From the NCBI RefSeq assembly GCF_021391495.1, contig NZ_CP090063.1, positions 3,534,001-3,598,000 of the forward strand: a stretch of DNA of 64,000 nucleotides, written 5' to 3'. The first letter of the stretch is position 1; each line of letters starts with the position of its first letter. Shown here piece after piece: positions 16,163 to 25,487 of the stretch. The stretch is from Amycolatopsis acidiphila. GTDB lineage: Bacteria > Actinomycetota > Actinomycetes > Mycobacteriales > Pseudonocardiaceae. The notes under the pieces were generated by a model. It saw nothing but the letters and a program-made list of their open reading frames with translations, made no database searches and was not told the DNA's origin. Position numbers and translations under genes: made by a program.

Positions 16163-17320
16163 CTAGTCCAGGCCGCCGCGCTTGACCAGCTGCGAAGCGA
16201 TCACGTTGCGCTGGATCTCGTTGGTGCCTTCGCCGACGATCATCAGTGGCGCGTCCCGGAAGTAACGCTCCACGTCGTACTCGGTGGAATAGCCGTACCC
16301 GCCGTGGATGCGGACCGCGTCGAGCGCGATCTGCATCGCGGCCTCGGAGGCGAACAGCTTCGCCATCCCGGCCTCCATGTCGCAGCGCCGTCCCGCGTCG
16401 TACTGCTCCGCCGCGTGCAGGGTGAGCTGCCGCGCGGCGGTCAACTTCGTGGCCATGTCGGCGAGGTGGTTGCCGACCGACTGGTGTTTCCAGATCGGCT
16501 GCCCGAAGCTCTCCCGCTCCTGGGCGTAGCGCAGCGCGTCGTCCAGCGCCGCCCGGCCGACGCCGAGCGCGCGGGAGGCGACCTGGATGCGGCCGATCTC
16601 CAGTCCCTTCATCATCTGGGCGAACCCGCGCCCCTCGACCCCGCCCAGCACCGAGGAAACCGGCGTCCGGTAGTCCGAAAAGGACAGTTCGCACGCCTCG
16701 ACGCCCTTGTAGCCCAGCTTCGGCAGGTCCCGGGAGACCTCCAGGCCCGGCCCCTGCTCGACGAGCAGGATGGAGATGCCCCGGTGCCGCGGCGTCGCGG
16801 CCGGATCCGTCTTGCACAGCAGGGCGATCAGCTGCGAGCGCCGGGCGTTGCTGATCCACGTCTTCGCGCCGTCGACCACGTACTCTCCGCTGTCGCCGTC
16901 GCGGCGCGCCACGGTCGTGATCGCTTGCAGGTCCGAGCCGCCACCGGGCTCGGTGAGTGCCATGGTCGCGCGGACCTCGCCGGTCGCCATCCTCGGCAGG
17001 TACCGGTCCTGCTGCTCCCGCGTGCCGAAGGCCACCAGCAGCTTGGCGACCACCGTGTGCCCGCCCATCGCCCCGGCCAGGCTCATCCAGCCGCGCGCGA
17101 GCTGTTCGGTGACCCCGACGTAGCACGGCGTCGACACGGGGGCCTCGCCCCAGGGCTCGGGAATGGCGAGCCCGTAGATGCCCAGCTGCTTCATCTGCTC
17201 GATGAGCTTCTCCGGGTACTCGTTCGCGTGCTCCAGCTCCCGCACGACGGGACGGACCTCGCGGTCCACGAAATCCCGGACGGTCCCGACGACCGCCTGC
17301 TCCTCGACACTCAGCTCCAC
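16163..17320 (-). CDS. Acyl-CoA dehydrogenase (full length, homomeric type)
   Basis: A 385-residue acyl-CoA dehydrogenase. MALTEPGGGSDLQAI and GAKTWISNARRS form the FAD/substrate middle domain; RESFGQPIWKHQSV and IHGGYGYSTEYDVERYFRD plus VGEGTNEIQRNVI complete the C-terminal domain. This full-length form, with the GEGTNEIQ loop, is usually a homotetramer using FAD and ETF. GTG 17320 is chosen because GGAG sits 5 nt upstream. It follows the CoA-transferase by 11 bp and precedes the aldehyde dehydrogenase by 9 bp. Confidence 0.9.
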   Translation of the reverse strand: MELSVEEQAVVGTVRDFVDREVRPVVRELEHANEYPEKLIEQMKQLGIYGLAIPEPWGEAPVSTPCYVGVTEQLARGWMSLAGAMGGHTVVAKLLVAFGTREQQDRYLPRMATGEVRATMALTEPGGGSDLQAITTVARRDGDSGEYVVDGAKTWISNARRSQLIALLCKTDPAATPRHRGISILLVEQGPGLEVSRDLPKLGYKGVEACELSFSDYRTPVSSVLGGVEGRGFAQMMKGLEIGRIQVASRALGVGRAALDDALRYAQERESFGQPIWKHQSVGNHLADMATKLTAARQLTLHAAEQYDAGRRCDMEAGMAKLFASEAAMQIALDAVRIHGGYGYSTEYDVERYFRDAPLMIVGEGTNEIQRNVIASQLVKRGGLD

Positions 17321-17331
17321 ACTCGCTCCAC

Positions 17332-18516
17332 TCAGATCACGCCTTCGGCGCGCAGCCGTTCGATTTCGGGGCCGGTGCGGCCGAGCGCACGCAGGATCGC
17401 CGCGCTGTGCTCGCCGACCGCGGGGACCGGGTCCATCCGCGGGACCACCCCGGCGAGCGTCGCCGGGGGTAGCAGCGCGCGCACCGGGCCGCCGGGCGTT
17501 TCGACGTCCTGCCACCGCTCGCGCCCGGCGAGCACCGGATGAGCCAGGAACTGCGGCACGGTACGCAGGCGGGCGTTGGCGATGCCGGCGGCGTCGAGCA
17601 GCTTGACCGCGGTGGCGGTGTCCAGTACGGCCAGCCGGGCCGCGATCAGCTCGTTCAGCTCGGCCCGGTTCGCGACGCGCGAGGAGTTGCGCGCGAACCG
17701 CTCGTCGGTGGCCAGGCCTTCGTCGGCGAGCACGTCCGCGCAGAAGCGGGTCCACTCGCGGTCGTTCTGCACCGCGACCACGACCGTTTCGCGGTCAGCG
17801 CACGGATAGGGGCCGTAGGGGGCGATCGTCGCGTGCTCGGCACCGGCGCGGTTCGGTGCGCTGCCACCGTATTCGGTGTAGTAGGCCGGTGAGCCCAGCC
17901 ATTCGGCCAGCGCTTCGAACAAGGACACCTCGACCGCGGGCGCGACGCCGGTGTTGGCGCGTTGCAGCAGCGAGGTGAGGATCCCGGAGTACGCGTACAT
18001 CCCGGCGGCGATGTCGGCCACGGAGATGCCCACCTTGACCATGTCCGCGGGCGTCCCGGTCACCGACATCAGGCCCGTTTCGGCCTGGACCAGCAGGTCG
18101 TAGGCCTTGCGGTCGGCCCACGGCCCGGTCGAGCCGAACCCGGTCACGTCGCAGACCACCAGCCGCGGCCACCGCGCGGTCAGCTCGGCGGCGCTCAGCC
18201 CCATCCTGGCCGCGGCGCCGGGTGCGAGGTTCTGCACGAACACGTCGGCCCCGGCGAGCAGCTCGTCGAGCACCGCCCGGCCGGCCCCGGACTTCAGGTC
18301 CAGGCTCAGTGACTCCTTGGACCGGTTGAGCCAGACGAAGTAGCTCGACTGGCCGTGCACCGATTCGTCGTAGCCCCGGGCGAAATCGCCCTTGCCGGGA
18401 CGCTCCACCTTGATCACCCTGGCACCGAGGTCCGCCAGCTGACGGGTCGCGAACGGCGCCGCCACCGCCTGTTCCAGGCTCACCACCGTGATCCCGTCGA
18501 GCGGGCGGGCCGTCAC
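17332..18516 (-). CDS. CaiB/BaiF-type (family III) CoA-transferase
   Basis: A 394-residue family III CoA-transferase. The N-terminal GITVVSLEQAVAAPFATRQL and GARVIKVERPGKGDFARGYD are typical; the catalytic Asp is expected in RKAYDLLVQAETGLM. The start GTG at 18516 overlaps the crotonase stop by 4 bp (GTGA), so translation is coupled. The cluster has two such enzymes plus two ATP-dependent ligases, which implies several acid intermediates are activated by different routes. Confidence 0.88.
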   Translation of the reverse strand: MTARPLDGITVVSLEQAVAAPFATRQLADLGARVIKVERPGKGDFARGYDESVHGQSSYFVWLNRSKESLSLDLKSGAGRAVLDELLAGADVFVQNLAPGAAARMGLSAAELTARWPRLVVCDVTGFGSTGPWADRKAYDLLVQAETGLMSVTGTPADMVKVGISVADIAAGMYAYSGILTSLLQRANTGVAPAVEVSLFEALAEWLGSPAYYTEYGGSAPNRAGAEHATIAPYGPYPCADRETVVVAVQNDREWTRFCADVLADEGLATDERFARNSSRVANRAELNELIAARLAVLDTATAVKLLDAAGIANARLRTVPQFLAHPVLAGRERWQDVETPGGPVRALLPPATLAGVVPRMDPVPAVGEHSAAILRALGRTGPEIERLRAEGVI

Positions 18517-19274
18517 CGCAGCCGCCGCTCTCGGCGTTCGCCCCGGGGCATCGTCCCGCGCCCCTGGTTGCCGAGCTGGGTGTAGGCCAGGCCGTGGCGC
18601 TGTGCCAGCGAAGGCGGCTCGTCGAGCGACTCCCAGATGGCGCGAACGGTGCCCTGGATGGCCTCGGGCCGCCGGCTCGCGATCTCCTCGGCGAGCGCCC
18701 GCGCCGCGGGCCACAGCTCGTCACGGGGCACCACCTCGGTCACCAGGCCGAGCCGCAGCGCGGTGGCCGCGGTGATGCGTTCCTCGTTGCCCGCCAGTGC
18801 CCAGCGCAGCACGTCACCCAGCGGGACCCCGCGGCGCAGCATCCCGACCGGTTCGAGCGCGGACACCATGCCGCTGTTGGCGTGCGGGTCGAAGAACGTC
18901 GCGTCCTCGGCGCAGATGACGATGTCCGCCTCGTTGAGGAAGTACATCGCGCCGCCCGCCGCCATCCCGTGCACGGCGGCGACGACCGGCTTCCACACCC
19001 GGTGCTGCTTCGGCCCCAGCAGAACGCCGGGGTCCTCCTGGTTCCACACGCTCTTCCCGGTCCACCACGGGCCCTCGCCCATGTCGATGCCGGTGCAGAA
19101 GGCGCGGTCCCCGGCGGCGCGCAGCACCGCGACGTGGATGTCGTCGTCGTCGCGGACCCGCTGCCAGATCTCGGCGATCTCGCGGGTCATCTTCTCGTTG
19201 AACGCGTTGAGCTTCTCGGGCCGGTTCAGCGTGATCGTCGCGACGTGCCCGGCGACCTCGAAGAGCACGGTCAT
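18513..19274 (-). CDS. Enoyl-CoA hydratase/isomerase family protein
   Basis: A 253-residue crotonase: ATITLNRPEKLNAFNEKM, CTGIDMGEGPWW and HGMAAGGAMYFLNEAD. The common GGxxLAxxCD segment carrying the catalytic Glu is altered to GGAMYFLNEAD, so hydratase activity is uncertain. It could be an isomerase or a C-C hydrolase-type crotonase. ATG 19274 overlaps the upstream ligase stop by 4 bp, and the gene ends inside the GTG of the CoA-transferase. Confidence 0.83.
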   Translation of the reverse strand: MTVLFEVAGHVATITLNRPEKLNAFNEKMTREIAEIWQRVRDDDDIHVAVLRAAGDRAFCTGIDMGEGPWWTGKSVWNQEDPGVLLGPKQHRVWKPVVAAVHGMAAGGAMYFLNEADIVICAEDATFFDPHANSGMVSALEPVGMLRRGVPLGDVLRWALAGNEERITAATALRLGLVTEVVPRDELWPAARALAEEIASRRPEAIQGTVRAIWESLDEPPSLAQRHGLAYTQLGNQGRGTMPRGERRERRLR

Positions 19275-20836
19275 GCGGTCTCCTTGAACCTGCTGGTCAG
19301 CTCGCGCTTGACGACCTTGCCCATCGCGTTGCGCGGCAGCGCCTCGACGAGCTCCAGCTGCTCGGGCAGTTTGCGGGTGCTCAGGCCGTGCGCGCGCAGG
19401 TGCTCGCACAGGCTCGCGAGACCCGGCGGGGCCCCGGGGTCCGCCGGCACGACGACCGCGCACGCGCGCTCCCCGGTCTCCGGGTCGGGCAGCCCGATCA
19501 CCGCGACGTCCGCGACGGCTTCGTGCGTGACCAGCAGCTCCTCGAGCTCCCGCGCGGAGATGTTCTCCATCTTGCGGATGATCACGTCCTTGATCCGGCC
19601 GGTCACGGTGACGTAGCCGCGGGCGTCCCGGTAGCCGAGATCGCCCGTGCGGAAGTAGCCGTCCTCGTCGAACGCCTCGGCGTCGAGCGCCGCGTCGACG
19701 TAGCCGAGCATCAGCTGCGGCCCCTTCACCCGCAGCTCGCCGGACTCGCCGTCCTCGGCGCGGGAGCCGTCGGCACGGACCACGATCACCTCGCCGCCGG
19801 GTCCTGGGCAGCCTTCGGACCGCGCGTGGTCCTCGTCGTTGTCATCCCAGCGGCCCCACGTGATGTACGGGCATTCGGTCATGCCGTAGCCGGACACCAC
19901 GCCGACACCGCCGAGCTCGCGCTTCACCTGCTGGTGCAAGGCTTCCGGCCGGGGCGAACCGCCGCAGAGGGTGACCCTGGCCCGCGGGAACAGCGGCGTG
20001 TCCCGCTCCCGCTGGCGTGCGAGGTAGACCTGGATGAACGGCAGCCCCGACCCGACGAGCGTCACCCCTTCCCCGGCGAGCAGGTCCGGCGTCGTCTGCG
20101 GGTCGAAGACCGCACTGGTGATCATGCCGCTGCCGGTGCGCAGGGAGCTGAGGACGTGCGCGATCCCGCCGACGTGGGCCAGCGGCAGCAGCGTCGCCGT
20201 GACGTCGGCGGGCCGCAGCGCGAGGTGGGCGCAGAAGGTGCCGGACGCGGCGATGAGGCCCTGGTCGGTGTGCCTGGCGCCCTTCGGGTCCGACGTGGTG
20301 CCCGAGGTGTAGAAGATCCACCGTGCGGCCGTCCCGTCGGCTGGCGGGGGCGGCGGCAGCGTGGCGGGATCGCCCTCGGGCAGCTCGCCGTCGATCAGCA
20401 GGACTTCCAGACCCGGCTGCGCCTTCGCCACCGTCCGGGCCATCGCCTCGTGGTCGACGTCGCGGAACGTGCCGGGGACGGCCAGCCAGCGGGCACCGGC
20501 CTGACGGCAGATGAAGGTCAGCTCCCGTTCGCGCAGCATCATCACCAGCGGGTTCTGGACGGCGCCGATCCTCGCCAGCGCCAGGGTGAAGGTGATCGTC
20601 TCGATCCGGTTCGGCAGCTGCCACGACACCACGTCACCGGGCCGGACGCCGCGGGCCAGCAGGCCGGCCGCGGCCCGGTCGACCGCGCCGGCGAGGTCGG
20701 CGAACGTGCGCCGCCGCCGGTGCTCGTCGACGACCATGACGGCGTCCGGGGTGGCGGCCGCGCGCAGCTCCAGCAGCCTGGCGATGGTGCCCGCCGCCAG
20801 GCCCGCCTCCGCCGTGACCGCTTCCGTCGTGCTCAC
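19271..20836 (-). CDS. Acyl-CoA/aryl-CoA synthetase (AMP-forming)
   Basis: A 521-residue adenylate-forming ligase. The P-loop-like IFYTSGTTSDPKGARHT, the A5 segment GYGMTECPY, the A7 motif YFRTGDLGYRD and the A10 lysine region NAMGKVVKREL are in order. It would activate a pathway carboxylic acid with ATP and CoA. The GTG start at 20836 overlaps the Rieske beta-subunit stop (GTGA). Its position directly after the Rieske genes suggests an acid produced in the same branch. Confidence 0.9.
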   Translation of the reverse strand: MSTTEAVTAEAGLAAGTIARLLELRAAATPDAVMVVDEHRRRRTFADLAGAVDRAAAGLLARGVRPGDVVSWQLPNRIETITFTLALARIGAVQNPLVMMLRERELTFICRQAGARWLAVPGTFRDVDHEAMARTVAKAQPGLEVLLIDGELPEGDPATLPPPPPADGTAARWIFYTSGTTSDPKGARHTDQGLIAASGTFCAHLALRPADVTATLLPLAHVGGIAHVLSSLRTGSGMITSAVFDPQTTPDLLAGEGVTLVGSGLPFIQVYLARQRERDTPLFPRARVTLCGGSPRPEALHQQVKRELGGVGVVSGYGMTECPYITWGRWDDNDEDHARSEGCPGPGGEVIVVRADGSRAEDGESGELRVKGPQLMLGYVDAALDAEAFDEDGYFRTGDLGYRDARGYVTVTGRIKDVIIRKMENISARELEELLVTHEAVADVAVIGLPDPETGERACAVVVPADPGAPPGLASLCEHLRAHGLSTRKLPEQLELVEALPRNAMGKVVKRELTSRFKETA

Positions 20837-21330
20837 AGCAGGAACGCCAGGGTCGGTACCGGGCCGCCCGCGTTGACCAGGTGCACGGTCTTGGAGGCCA
20901 GCCGCGGCCCGCGCTCCGGGGCGCCCACCCGGACGCGGTGGATGACCCGCCCCGCCCAGGTGGTCAGCTGGTAGCGGTACTCGAACAGCACGAAGTTCGA
21001 GCCGACGGTCACGGTCTCGGCGTCCCGGTCGAGCAGCTCCATGTTGGTCAGCAGGCGGCGCATCTGCGACGGCGGCGTCTGGGAGTGCCGTGCGCCGGTG
21101 TTGAGCTGCGCCACCCGGCTGCGGATCCGGCGCCGGTTGTCGTAGATGTAGGACAGGTCCTTCGCGGGGTCGGCGTCGGGCGACATCGGCACCCAGTACA
21201 GGCCGTCGTCGTCCCACAGCTCCTCCCACTCCGAGTAGCGCGCCTCGTCGGCCAGCCGCGCTTCGAGGAACAGGAAGGACGCGATCGCCGGGTCGATGCC
21301 CACGGCGCCGGTCTCGGTCGCGCTCGTCAT
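20833..21330 (-). CDS. Ring-hydroxylating dioxygenase beta subunit
   Basis: A 165-residue SnoaL/NTF2-fold small subunit of a Rieske oxygenase. The N-terminal ASFLFLEARLADEARYSEWE, the WVPMSPDADP and YDNRRRIRSRVAQLNTG segments, and the aromatic C-terminal sheet match the structural beta subunits of alpha3beta3 dioxygenases. A GTG at 21342 is in frame, but ATG 21330 has AGGTGA at a workable distance. It lies just downstream of the alpha subunit, with 4 bp between them. Confidence 0.85.
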   Translation of the reverse strand: MTSATETGAVGIDPAIASFLFLEARLADEARYSEWEELWDDDGLYWVPMSPDADPAKDLSYIYDNRRRIRSRVAQLNTGARHSQTPPSQMRRLLTNMELLDRDAETVTVGSNFVLFEYRYQLTTWAGRVIHRVRVGAPERGPRLASKTVHLVNAGGPVPTLAFLL

Positions 21331-21334
21331 GGCG

Positions 21335-22621
21335 TCACTCACCTTCCGGGGCGCCGTCGAGCACCGAGGCCCAGTGCCGCCACAGGCCGCGCTGGGGGGT
21401 CTCGGAGCTCTTGTCGTGGTTGACCGTGCCGGTCTCGTCGTGGGTGTCGGTGGTCGCGCCGCGCGCCAGCATGATCCACTCCGGCCTGGTCGAGGCCAGG
21501 CCCATCTGGTTGCGGGCGCCGATCTCGCCGTCGTCGGCGATGAGGAACCCGGCGGGCCCCATGGCACCCTCGGTGCGGCGCAGCATCCGGCTGTTGAGCT
21601 CGTCCATGCCGGGGATCAGCGCCGGGGTGGTGTAGGCGATGGTCTCCCCGGGCGCGAGCGGCTCGACGAACATGATGTTCATCTCGGCCAGGAACAGGTT
21701 CGGGAAGATCATCGTGTGCGGCGGCCCGACGACGAACGCCTTGTGCGTGTCGTCGGCGCCGTAGGCCTTTTCCATCGCCTCGACGTAGCGCGGCAGCTTC
21801 GCCCGTGGTGCCCGGCCGAACCACACGAACTCCTCGTCCAGGCGGGTGTACTCGGGCAGGTAGTCGATCTCGGAGTGCCCGTTGCCGAGGTCGCGGACGT
21901 AGACCTCGACCTTGCTCGGCACGTGGGACACCTTCGCCTCGCGCACGGCCTCGTACACCGACTGGTGGGTGAACAGCGCGTGGTAGCCGTCGACGTTGTT
22001 CTCGATCACCATCTTCCAGTTGCTGAAGTGGTGGTGCTTCATCCAGCCGGCGCGCAGGTCGAGCCTGCCGTCGGGGGAGAGCGCGAGCAGCCGGTCGATG
22101 GCGCCGGTGGCCCGGCCGAGGTGCTCGCGCAGCGAGATCCCCTCCGCGGCCAGCGAGGCGAACACGAAGCCGCGGTAGCTGTCCATCCGCGGCGCGGGGG
22201 ACAGGCCGAGCTCGGCGCGCTTGGCGAGGAACTCGTCGCCGTAGCCGCCGCGCATCGGGACGGCGACCAGCGCCCCGTCGTTCTTGAACGTCCAGCCGTG
22301 GTACGGGCAGCGGAACGTGGTGCTGTTGCCGCGTTCGGCGTTGCACAGCCGGTTTCCGCGGTGCGCGCACCGGTTCGCCAGCACGTGCACCTCGCCGTCC
22401 TTGCCGCGGCTGACGATCACCGGCTCGCGGCCGATGCGCCGGGTGACGTAGTCGCCGGGTTCGGGCACCTCGCTCTCATGGGCGACGAAGACCCAGCCCT
22501 CCCGGTAGATGCGCTCGAGCTCCAGCTCGAACACATCGGGGTCGGTGTACACCGACCCGTGCACCCGGTCGGGCCGGACCAGGTCACGGACGCCGGAACG
22601 GCGCGTGTCCAGTTCGGTCAT
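21335..22621 (-). CDS. Rieske ring-hydroxylating oxygenase alpha subunit
   Basis: A 428-residue catalytic subunit. The Rieske [2Fe-2S] ligands are C85-x-H87 and C105-x2-H108; the mononuclear iron site follows as D211, H214 and H219 in NNVDGYHALFTH. It inserts O2 into an aromatic or alicyclic ring, normally as a cis-dihydroxylation when a beta subunit is present. Electrons probably come from the FAD/[2Fe-2S] reductase at 31924-32985, since no separate Rieske ferredoxin gene was seen. It overlaps the DUF35 stop by 4 bp. Confidence 0.92.
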   Translation of the reverse strand: MTELDTRRSGVRDLVRPDRVHGSVYTDPDVFELELERIYREGWVFVAHESEVPEPGDYVTRRIGREPVIVSRGKDGEVHVLANRCAHRGNRLCNAERGNSTTFRCPYHGWTFKNDGALVAVPMRGGYGDEFLAKRAELGLSPAPRMDSYRGFVFASLAAEGISLREHLGRATGAIDRLLALSPDGRLDLRAGWMKHHHFSNWKMVIENNVDGYHALFTHQSVYEAVREAKVSHVPSKVEVYVRDLGNGHSEIDYLPEYTRLDEEFVWFGRAPRAKLPRYVEAMEKAYGADDTHKAFVVGPPHTMIFPNLFLAEMNIMFVEPLAPGETIAYTTPALIPGMDELNSRMLRRTEGAMGPAGFLIADDGEIGARNQMGLASTRPEWIMLARGATTDTHDETGTVNHDKSSETPQRGLWRHWASVLDGAPEGE

Positions 22622-23070
22622 CGGGACTCCTCCTGTTCACCAGAGGGTGGGACTGCGCTGTGGTAGGCCGGCACGGCCACTTCGCCGAGCCGGCGGAACC
22701 GGATCGACACGGGGTCGCCGATCGCCGGGGGATCCGAGGTGGGTTCGGCCGAGGTGAGCACCAGGCGGTGGCCGTCGGCGAGTTCGATGTCGGCGACCGG
22801 GTACGGCCGCGTGGCGCGCACCAGGCCCGGTTCGAGCCGGTGCACCACGGTCACCGTGTGCACATGCCCGCGGAGCGCGACCGGCCGCCAGTCGGCGCCC
22901 GCCGTGCCGCAGCCGTCGCAGACGCGCTGTTCCAGCTCCAGCGGCAGCCGGCAGGCCGGGCAGAACGGCAGCACCAGCCGGTCCCTCGCGGCGCCTTCGT
23001 ACAGCGGTCCGAGCACGTCGTCCGCAATGGACGGTGCCAGCTCGTCGCCGAGCAACCAGTCCCCGCTCAC
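22618..23070 (-). CDS. DUF35 / OB-fold Zn-ribbon acyl-CoA-binding protein
   Basis: A 150-residue protein with a zinc ribbon FCPACRLPLELEQRVCDGC (residues about 35-53) and an OB-fold (GHVHTVTVVHRLEP, PYPVADIELADGHRLVL). It is the second DUF35 protein in the cluster and is paired with the thiolase-like gene immediately upstream, whose stop overlaps its GTG start at 23070. Compared with the protein at 10882 it has a longer N-terminal helix (DELAPSIADDVLGPLYEGA). Confidence 0.85.
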   Translation of the reverse strand: MSGDWLLGDELAPSIADDVLGPLYEGAARDRLVLPFCPACRLPLELEQRVCDGCGTAGADWRPVALRGHVHTVTVVHRLEPGLVRATRPYPVADIELADGHRLVLTSAEPTSDPPAIGDPVSIRFRRLGEVAVPAYHSAVPPSGEQEESR

Positions 23071-24203
23071 GCCGCCTCCAGGATCAGGCACGCGTGGTGG
23101 TCCAGCCTGCCGCCGATGCCGCCGACGAGCGCGGTCCGCGCGCCGGCGACCTGCCGCTCGCCCCCCGCGCCACGCAGCTGGACGATCGCCTCCACCAGCG
23201 GCGTCATGCCCTGCAGGTAGAAGCCGGACAGCTGACCGCCGCCGGTGTTGGTGGGCAGGCTCCCGCCCGGCGCGAGCGCGCCCGAGCGGACCAGCGGGCC
23301 CGCCTTCCCCGGTTCGCAGAAGCCGTACTCCTCCAGCAGGCACAGCGTCACCACGCTGAACGGGTCGTACAGTTCGAGCACGTCGAGATCGGCGCGGGTC
23401 ATGCCGGCCGCGGCGAGGGCGTCCTCGGCCGCCCGGCGGCCGCCGCCGAACCACGACTCGGCACCGGCCCGGCGGCGCCGGACGGGATGCTCCCTGCCGA
23501 TGCCGCGGATGCGCACCCCCGCTCCGTCCTTGCTGACGACGACCGCCGCCGCGCCGTTGACCGGGCGCGCGCAGTCGAGCCGCCGCAGGGGAGTGGAGAC
23601 CATGGGGCTCGCGTGGTAGGCCTCGGCGTCGAGCGGCGTGCGCTGCACGGCGTCCGGATTGCCGAGCGCCCAGGCACGCGCCGAGAGCGCGACCTCGCAG
23701 AGGTGGTCGGGCGAACCGCCGGTCACCGCCAGCCAGCGCGTGGCGAGCAGCGCGTAGGTCGGCACCGAGCCGAGCACGCCGGAGGCGCGCTCCAGGCCAC
23801 GGACACCCGAGTTGCCGCCGCTGTGCGCATAGGTGGAGCCGGCGCCGCCCCCGGCGCGCAGCGGGGCGTCGGCGAACACGCAGACGACGGTGCCGGCCGC
23901 GCCGGAGCGGATGGCCAGCTCGGCGCGCTGCACCATCGCGACGGTGGTCGAGCCCTTGATCTCCACGTGTTCGAGCAGCCGCAGGTCCCCGAACCCGGCC
24001 TGCTGCGCGAGCGTCACGCCGACCCGGTCGGGGCGCACACCCTGGCTGGACCCGACGAGGAGCCCGTCGACGTCGCCGTGCCCGAGTGCGGCATCGGCCA
24101 GCGCGGCCTGGACGGCTTCGACGGCGAGCTCGGCGGCCGAACCGCCGGGCCGGACCGACATCGCCGTCAGGCCGAGGCCGACGATCGAGGGGTGCCCGCT
24201 CAT
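23067..24203 (-). CDS. Lipid-transfer-type thiolase-fold protein
   Basis: A 378-residue thiolase-fold protein of the SCPx/Ltp type: SIVGLGLTAMSVRPGGSAAE, HVEIKGSTTVAMVQRA, LDVLELYDPFSVVTLCLL and SLPTNTGGGQLSGFYLQGM. The canonical Cys nucleophile is not visible at the expected N-terminal position, while the ELYDPF segment and a Tyr in LSGFYLQG resemble Ltp2-like retro-aldolases. It is linked by 4-bp overlaps to the small gene upstream and the DUF35 gene downstream. Confidence 0.84.
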   Translation of the reverse strand: MSGHPSIVGLGLTAMSVRPGGSAAELAVEAVQAALADAALGHGDVDGLLVGSSQGVRPDRVGVTLAQQAGFGDLRLLEHVEIKGSTTVAMVQRAELAIRSGAAGTVVCVFADAPLRAGGGAGSTYAHSGGNSGVRGLERASGVLGSVPTYALLATRWLAVTGGSPDHLCEVALSARAWALGNPDAVQRTPLDAEAYHASPMVSTPLRRLDCARPVNGAAAVVVSKDGAGVRIRGIGREHPVRRRRAGAESWFGGGRRAAEDALAAAGMTRADLDVLELYDPFSVVTLCLLEEYGFCEPGKAGPLVRSGALAPGGSLPTNTGGGQLSGFYLQGMTPLVEAIVQLRGAGGERQVAGARTALVGGIGGRLDHHACLILEAA

Positions 24204-24433
24204 CGGCCGCGCTCGTCCCGGTAGTGCCCGACCCGCAGCCAGTCCAGCCTGTCCTCGGGCGTGGCGAGGCAGAAGCTCGCGAGCTCGAGCGGGGACAACA
24301 GGATCTCCGCGCCGCTCTCCAGGTCCTGGATCAGCAGCCGGGGCCCGTTCCCGCGCTCGTCGAGCGCGACCCGGACCGCGGCGAACTCGTTGCACAGCTG
24401 GGCGAGCTCCTGGACTTCCGGGCGGGCTTTCAT
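24200..24433 (-). CDS. Small protein of unknown function, first gene of the Rieske operon
   Basis: A protein of 77 residues from ATG 24433 (GGAA upstream); an in-frame GTG at 24436 is equally possible. The frame stays open to 24526, but that extension lies over a regulon motif. I do not recognise a family. It is mixed helix/strand (VQELAQLCNEFAAVRVALDE, GPRLLIQDLESGAEILLSPLE) with one Cys in FCLATPEDRLDW. Its stop overlaps the thiolase ATG by 4 bp. The fixed position ahead of a thiolase/DUF35 pair suggests an accessory subunit; that is an inference. Confidence 0.6.
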   Translation of the reverse strand: MKARPEVQELAQLCNEFAAVRVALDERGNGPRLLIQDLESGAEILLSPLELASFCLATPEDRLDWLRVGHYRDERGR

Positions 24434-24479
24434 CACGCGTTCCGAGTTTCTGTCGACGGCGGCCACGAGTTGGTTATAT

Positions 24480-24500
24480 CGTACACTCACTGTCAGAAAC
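24480..24500 (+). promoter_or_regulatory. Regulon motif copy G, between the two main divergent operons
   Basis: CGTACACTCACTGTCAGAAAC lies between the 10-gene minus-strand operon (first start at 24433) and the 7-gene plus-strand operon (first start at 24621). One bound protein could control 17 genes. Confidence 0.6.
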
Positions 24501-24620
24501 AATGCCTCCAGAAGAAGGGCAGGCAACGGTGACTCCCTCTCCGGCCCAGCTCAAGCGCAGTAAATGTGACGGCGACCAGGTAGACATGATGTCGTCCACA
24601 CGGTTTCCGGTGGTGGTCGC

Positions 24621-25487
24621 GTGAGCGCGGCCGAGTACCGCAGCATCTGGACCTGGCTGCGTGAGCTGGAGTTCCGCCAGGGCTGGTGCGACGCGGGCGG
24701 TGTGCGGACCCGGTTCGCCGAGGCCGGCGACCCCGCGAAACCCGGTGTGCTGCTGCTGCACGGCACCGGCGGGCACTGGGAGACCTTCGCCCCCAACCTC
24801 GGGCCGCTGAGCGAGCACTTCCACTGCGTCGCGGTCGATATGGTGGGCAACGGCTTCTCCGAAAAGCCCGACTACGACTACGAAATCGCCGTCTACGTCC
24901 GGCAGATGCTGGCCGTGCTCGACCACTTCGGCATGGAGCGCGCGTCGCTCATCGGCATGTCGCTGGGCGCCTGGGTCGCCGCGCGGCTCGCCCTCGACGC
25001 GCCCGAACGGGTCGAGAAGGTCATCCTCATGTCGCCGGCCGGGCTCGTCGCGACCGCGTCGAACATGGCCCGCATCCGCGCCGAGCGCACCCGCGCCGTC
25101 GAGAACCCCGACTGGGACTCGATCAAGGCCATGTTCGACCACCTCATCGCCGAGGAGCACAACCGCATCCCGGACGTCGTCGCGCTGCGCCAGGCGATCT
25201 ACCGGCTCCCCGAGACGCGGGAGACGATCGACCACCTGCTGATCCTGCAGGACCCGCAGGCGCGCGAGCGGAACCTGCTCAGCGAAGGGCAGTGGTCGGC
25301 CATCAAGGCGCCGACCCTGGTCGTCGCCTCCGGCAAGGACTACAGCGAGTACGAGAGCACCGCGCGCCGGGTCGCCGCACTGCTGCCGAACTCGCAGCTG
25401 CTGGACATGCCGAACGTCAAGCACTGGCCCCATTTCGAGGATCCCGGGGTGTTCAACCCCGCCGCGCTGAAGTTCCTCAGGGGGTGA
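24621..25487 (+). CDS. Alpha/beta hydrolase, meta-cleavage-product (C-C bond) hydrolase type
   Basis: A 288-residue alpha/beta hydrolase. The oxyanion region is [16 protein letters not shown], the nucleophile Ser is in [10 protein letters not shown], and the late His is in [11 protein letters not shown]. Length and order resemble MhpC/BphD/HsaD hydrolases that cleave the dienone product of extradiol ring opening. The next two genes (hydratase and aldolase) are the usual following steps, which supports the role. GTG 24621 is the start; the stop overlaps the hydratase by 4 bp. Confidence 0.85.
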   Translation: MSAAEYRSIWTWLRELEFRQGWCDAGGVRTRFAEAGDPAKPGVLLLHGTGGHWETFAPNLGPLSEHFHCVAVDMVGNGFSEKPDYDYEIAVYVRQMLAVLDHFGMERASLIGMSLGAWVAARLALDAPERVEKVILMSPAGLVATASNMARIRAERTRAVENPDWDSIKAMFDHLIAEEHNRIPDVVALRQAIYRLPETRETIDHLLILQDPQARERNLLSEGQWSAIKAPTLVVASGKDYSEYESTARRVAALLPNSQLLDMPNVKHWPHFEDPGVFNPAALKFLRG

